Positions 60,360-64,000 of a stretch of 64,000 nucleotides of DNA are shown one piece after another (positions within the stretch are counted from its first letter, which is position 1; every line of letters starts with the position of its first letter). Origin of the DNA: an uncultured SAR116 cluster alpha proteobacterium. Its GTDB lineage: Bacteria > Pseudomonadota > Alphaproteobacteria > Puniceispirillales > Puniceispirillaceae. The notes under the pieces were generated by a model, which was given only the letters and a program-made list of their open reading frames with translations, was not told the origin of the DNA and ran no database searches. The stretch is taken from assembly GCA_902559985.1 (NCBI GenBank), contig CACEJY010000005.1, forward strand, positions 1-64,000, read 5' to 3'. The position numbers and the translations under genes were made by a program.

Positions 60360-61304
60360 ATGTTTCTGAAACAACTTGAATATCTTATCGCTGTTATTGA
60401 AGAAGACCATTTTGGAAGGGCTGCTGCCCGTTGCAACGTTAAACAGCCCAGCCTATCAAATGGTATAAAGCAACTGGAATTTGAATTAGGCGTTACCTTA
60501 TTTAAGAGAGGACGCGGCCAACGCTTGTATGGAATTACAGAAGAGGGAGAGCGTGTTGCGTATTGGGCCCGCTTGATCTTGGCCAACTGCACTGCAATGC
60601 GTGACAATATAGCAGAAATGCAGGACAGCTTGAGTGGAACTATCCGCCTTGGTGCAATTCCTTCAATGTCCCCAGTCCTGCCTATTATTTTACAACGCAT
60701 AAGAAAAGCATACCCGCTCGTGTCCGTCGACGTAAGATTTGTTGGAAATAACGAAATGAAAACCAGTTTGGACAATTATTCGATTGATTGTGCCATAACT
60801 TATATAGACCAATCCGATGAAATGCCCTGGTGCGAGGCCTTACCAGTTTTTGAGGAAACTTGGAGCTTATTGGTACCAGACTCTTTTAAATTTGAGAATA
60901 TGAATGACATTACATGGGCAGAAGCAGCAGAGCTGCCACTAGCCTTGTTACGAAAATCAATGTACGAGCGTTCAGTAATCGATCAAACATTTACGGCTGC
61001 GGGGACTAGTGTTGTGCCAAAAATTGAGTCGGAATCAATCCTGCATTTGATGTTTCAGACTCAGTTTACAGAACTTTGTACGGTCATTCCGTCACATTAT
61101 ACGAGAATGCCCGGCCTCTACACGGGAACTAAGGCACTTTTGCTAAAAGACCCGATAATACGAAAAGGCATAGGGCTATTCTGGGTTAAAACTGAAACAA
61201 CTATTCCAATCACAAAAATCACTGAAGAGGTTGGGCGTGCGCTTGCGAAGAACAGTGAACTGCAAAATTTTCTTTATCATAAATCAACTACATCAGCAGG
61301 CTAA
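60360..61304 (+). CDS. LysR family transcriptional regulator
   Basis: MFLKQLEYLIAVIEEDHFGRAAARCNVKQPSLSNGIKQLEFELGVTLFKRGRG. Confidence 0.93.
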   Translation: MFLKQLEYLIAVIEEDHFGRAAARCNVKQPSLSNGIKQLEFELGVTLFKRGRGQRLYGITEEGERVAYWARLILANCTAMRDNIAEMQDSLSGTIRLGAIPSMSPVLPIILQRIRKAYPLVSVDVRFVGNNEMKTSLDNYSIDCAITYIDQSDEMPWCEALPVFEETWSLLVPDSFKFENMNDITWAEAAELPLALLRKSMYERSVIDQTFTAAGTSVVPKIESESILHLMFQTQFTELCTVIPSHYTRMPGLYTGTKALLLKDPIIRKGIGLFWVKTETTIPITKITEEVGRALAKNSELQNFLYHKSTTSAG

Positions 61305-61340
61305 CACCCAGTCACCGTCACAGTCACAGTCATGACAAAT

Positions 61341-61376
61341 ATAAAGGGCAAACATAGCAATATGTTTGCCCTTTAT
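61341..61376. terminator. Bidirectional terminator-like hairpin between convergent genes
   Basis: ATAAAGGGCAAACATA-GCAA-TATGTTTGCCCTTTAT: perfect 16-bp stem with 4-nt loop. Confidence 0.85.
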
Positions 61377-61397
61377 TAATCCATACATTTTTAGCTG

Positions 61398-62486
61398 TTA
61401 CTCAGCAGCAATCACATCGTCAGTTGCCAAACCAAGAGGATTAGCCGGCGAAACCCCGAGGAATTTACCCCAGGCTTCATAATAGTGCCTCATACCTACT
61501 TCGTCATGTATCGTTGAGTTTTCATGCCGCCCATGCAAGATGTTACGAACTTCTGTTCCCTCTCGCATAGTAGTCCCTTGGCCAGCAACACCAATCAAAT
61601 CCTCATGGAGGTTGCGCCCAAATGGTCCCCAAATAGAATTGTGGTGTTTTATACGCGTCTGACGCTCTTTCGGGGTATCTTGTTTAAGCCCATAGCCCCT
61701 GAATTCAATAAGTACCTTGTTTGGCCCCAGCGGGGTGACAATGTCGCTTCTGTATGCACTGCCGCGAAGGTTAAAATTATATCCTGGGAACAGGTCTACC
61801 ATATACCACTGGTTTGGTGGTAAATTGGGGAATGATAACTCCCCACGATCTTCGAACCCATCATATTCTTCGTAGTTCACTGTAAAGCTACTTACATTTA
61901 CGTGGCCATTATCAAACGGGATGTTTTTTCTGGCAAAGTACTCATCATTGAACCCAGAAACTCGATTAAAATAATGCATGAAATCGTGATAGAACTCACT
62001 ATTTGTGTCATGCCATAACTTGTAATTCGTGTCGATAACTGCCTTATGGTAGTGAAACACTTCCATATCTTCAGCATCAATGGCATCTGCAATACAGTCA
62101 AACGCTCCACACGTCCACTCTTCAACGCTTTGGGTTGGGTTTGGATCAAGAGTTGTCCATACCATACCGCCGTGTTTCACCTCACTGCAGAGTTCTCTTA
62201 ATCCAGCGGTGTCAAGTCCGTTACCGGCCGTCCGATCAATTGAAGGGCAAAGAAATACCTTGACATTACCCTTGGTATTTACAGCCACCACGTTTTGGTG
62301 AGCAATTTGCATCGAACGGTAGTCCCCATCATTGGACATTTCGCTGAAGTGGCACATTGGGACCCACACTTTTGCGAAAATATGCTCAATTTCCTGTTCG
62401 TAGATGCTATGATTGTTATAGCACTCGCTTGAAATGTGTTCAATCTTTGGAACTTTTAACCAATTTTTGTGGTTTCTTGGTGGCAT
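61398..62486 (-). CDS. Rieske-oxygenase alpha-subunit-like protein lacking the [2Fe-2S] ligand motifs
   Basis: Catalytic-domain motif NYKLWHDTNSEFYHDFMHYFNR and LHEDLIGVAGQG retained; no CXH or CX2H anywhere in the ORF. Start MPPRNHKNW at 62486. Confidence 0.85.
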   Translation of the reverse strand: MPPRNHKNWLKVPKIEHISSECYNNHSIYEQEIEHIFAKVWVPMCHFSEMSNDGDYRSMQIAHQNVVAVNTKGNVKVFLCPSIDRTAGNGLDTAGLRELCSEVKHGGMVWTTLDPNPTQSVEEWTCGAFDCIADAIDAEDMEVFHYHKAVIDTNYKLWHDTNSEFYHDFMHYFNRVSGFNDEYFARKNIPFDNGHVNVSSFTVNYEEYDGFEDRGELSFPNLPPNQWYMVDLFPGYNFNLRGSAYRSDIVTPLGPNKVLIEFRGYGLKQDTPKERQTRIKHHNSIWGPFGRNLHEDLIGVAGQGTTMREGTEVRNILHGRHENSTIHDEVGMRHYYEAWGKFLGVSPANPLGLATDDVIAAE

Positions 62487-62687
62487 TTCGCACTCCCATC
62501 GCAATTAGTTCTTTTACCGTTCTGTGCATTTTGCGGCTCGAATGGCAATATATGCATTAAGTGTTCCATTTTGATACTACCGATGTCAACGAAGATCTTC
62601 GAAAACATAAATAATCGGCTAATAGCCGAAATCTAATTTTATTAAAAATTTTCGCCTGCCGGCATAAGTTTGTCTCCCTACCGAACA

Positions 62688-63533
62688 TTATTTCGAATGA
62701 TTGGCCTCGATAAACTTACCAACAAGATTTTCAACAAGCTCGACGTCAGGCAGGGTTTCATGAACAATAGACTTTAATGACAATAACGTTCCAGGGTCAT
62801 AATCCAGAAGGTGAGTTTTGGACCCACTTTGCTTTTTACTGCCTTTGACAAAGAAAAACGGTGCCGGGCGTAAATGATCACCTAGGCACATTCCGATTAG
62901 TGGCAATTTGACTGTCTCGTTGTCTACGACAATATTGAGAACCAAAGAAAATGACTCCGGTTCTAAGGTTATCCATTGTCGACACTTTGTAAATTGAGGC
63001 TGCTGAGCAATAGCATTAGATACGCTCCGTAATATTTCGTTTGCTCTCAACACGCAAACATTCAAAGCATTAAGTTCTCGTTTGTAAGCCGAGGCGTTGT
63101 GGTCTTCGGTATCCCCCATTAGCATGTAAGGTGAGGAAAAAGGTAGGTCAGTGGAAAATTTTGATTGGTCGCGGTCTCTGTGCAGTAATTCAACTAGATA
63201 CCATGCCTCTGCAAATGCGGGCGTTCGATCATCCAGCCAAAAACTGTGAGGCACCTTTTGACCACCTTCACAAAAATACAATTCCAAATCGGGAAAATTA
63301 AGGCCGATTTGAAGATCCCCATCAAAAGATCTCGTTCTAAAATTGCCCGAAGCTTTGTGCCAGAATAAGCTTAAGTGCCCATTATCCGGCGTCGAGTCCA
63401 AGAAACTATTCGTTCCCCGAGCCATCCAGAATAACGCGTTATGCGCTTCAATTCTGGCTTGCCTAAAATGGTTGGTGTCAAAAATATTTATAGGTGGCCA
63501 TTGACTTGAATCGTTCAATAAATTCTCTCTCAA
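62688..63533 (-). CDS. Hypothetical protein, no recognised family, in the Rieske-like operon
   Basis: 281 aa ORF co-directional between the oxygenase-like gene and the Rieske ferredoxin. Confidence 0.7.
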   Translation of the reverse strand: MRENLLNDSSQWPPINIFDTNHFRQARIEAHNALFWMARGTNSFLDSTPDNGHLSLFWHKASGNFRTRSFDGDLQIGLNFPDLELYFCEGGQKVPHSFWLDDRTPAFAEAWYLVELLHRDRDQSKFSTDLPFSSPYMLMGDTEDHNASAYKRELNALNVCVLRANEILRSVSNAIAQQPQFTKCRQWITLEPESFSLVLNIVVDNETVKLPLIGMCLGDHLRPAPFFFVKGSKKQSGSKTHLLDYDPGTLLSLKSIVHETLPDVELVENLVGKFIEANHSK

Positions 63534-63688
63534 TCAGTACCATCAGATTTTGGCTGAAGTGTTCAGCGCACTCCCAAAATGCCGACATCATTTCAGTAAA
63601 CAAATTTATAAATCATTTTGGTTGACCTTGCGAAACTATCTCGGTTGCCGTGAAACTCGGTCAAAATATTCCTTATAATCGTGTTGGC

Positions 63689-64000
63689 CTACCACTCGTC
63701 ATCGTCATCGTCATCAAAAAAAGTGTTCTCATCAATATCTTCATCTTCGTCAAAATTGTATTCAAGTTGTTCAGTAACATAAACCATGATGTTGCTACCC
63801 TCGACTTTTACGTCGTAGGTTTTGAGCGGAAGCTCTGCCTCGTCCTGCAACTCTAACGTCTCTAAGTCCCACGACCATAGATGCTTGGTGCACGTTAGCT
63901 TGCATCCCATTACTAGGCCAGACTCTTCCAATGGTTCCTCCAGATGAGGACAAACTGGAGGTATAGCAACAAAACCTCTTTTATGGTGGGCAACAGCAAT
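63689..64000 (-). CDS. Rieske [2Fe-2S] ferredoxin with acidic C-terminal tail (5' end off window)
   Basis: Reading frame upstream of the listed ORF extends to the window edge: IAVAHHKRGFVAIPPVCPHLEEPLEESGLVMGCKLTCTKHLWSWDLETLELQ...; CPH-X17-CTKH motif; tail FDEDEDIDENTFFDDDDDDEW. Confidence 0.88.
   Translation of the reverse strand: MAVAHHKRGFVAIPPVCPHLEEPLEESGLVMGCKLTCTKHLWSWDLETLELQDEAELPLKTYDVKVEGSNIMVYVTEQLEYNFDEDEDIDENTFFDDDDDDEW

Noticed and set aside
61398-62504. Explaining the missing Rieske motif by a homopolymer frameshift like those in fhs and aapP
   Set aside because: The ORF is open in one frame with family-like sequence on both sides of the gap; single-base indels cannot remove about 50 codons. 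An in-frame assembly deletion remains possible and is listed as a refuting test.
1-64000. tRNA, rRNA, CRISPR, IS element or prophage
   Set aside because: No repeat-spacer arrays, transposase/integrase ORFs or recognisable tRNA/rRNA sequence were seen on either strand by eye; a tRNAscan/Infernal run would be decisive.

Overview
The window reads as a gene-dense chromosomal segment of a heterotrophic alphaproteobacterium, probably marine (lineage is inferred). It has no rRNA, tRNA, CRISPR array, prophage or transposase that I could see.

Left and middle (1-48 kb) hold scavenging and housekeeping genes: a dipeptide-type ABC transporter, two M20 peptidases flanking a gamma-glutamyltransferase, a citrate-synthase-fold lyase, an HDAC-like deacetylase, htpG, an aapJQMP amino-acid transporter, five EamA/DMT exporters, an amidase/DadA-like/membrane-protein set, ABC-F, ung, two overlapping photolyase genes, acyl-CoA ligase and enoyl-CoA hydratase, a second amino-acid ABC system, pyrC and a membrane pyrophosphatase.

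The right end (48-64 kb) looks like a sulfite plus one-carbon module: SoeABC-like sulfite dehydrogenase, two LysR regulators, two TauE/SafE exporters, folD, fhs and a divergent PanB-like protein. It ends in a Rieske-oxygenase-like protein whose [2Fe-2S] ligand motifs are absent, an unrecognised 281-aa protein, and the C-terminal part of a stand-alone Rieske ferredoxin with a poly-Asp tail. This terminal locus is the best candidate for an undescribed system: a split or Rieske-less oxygenase tied to sulfite and C1 metabolism.

Two genes, aapP and fhs, carry frameshifts at G/C homopolymers. These look more like sequence errors than biology but need checking.
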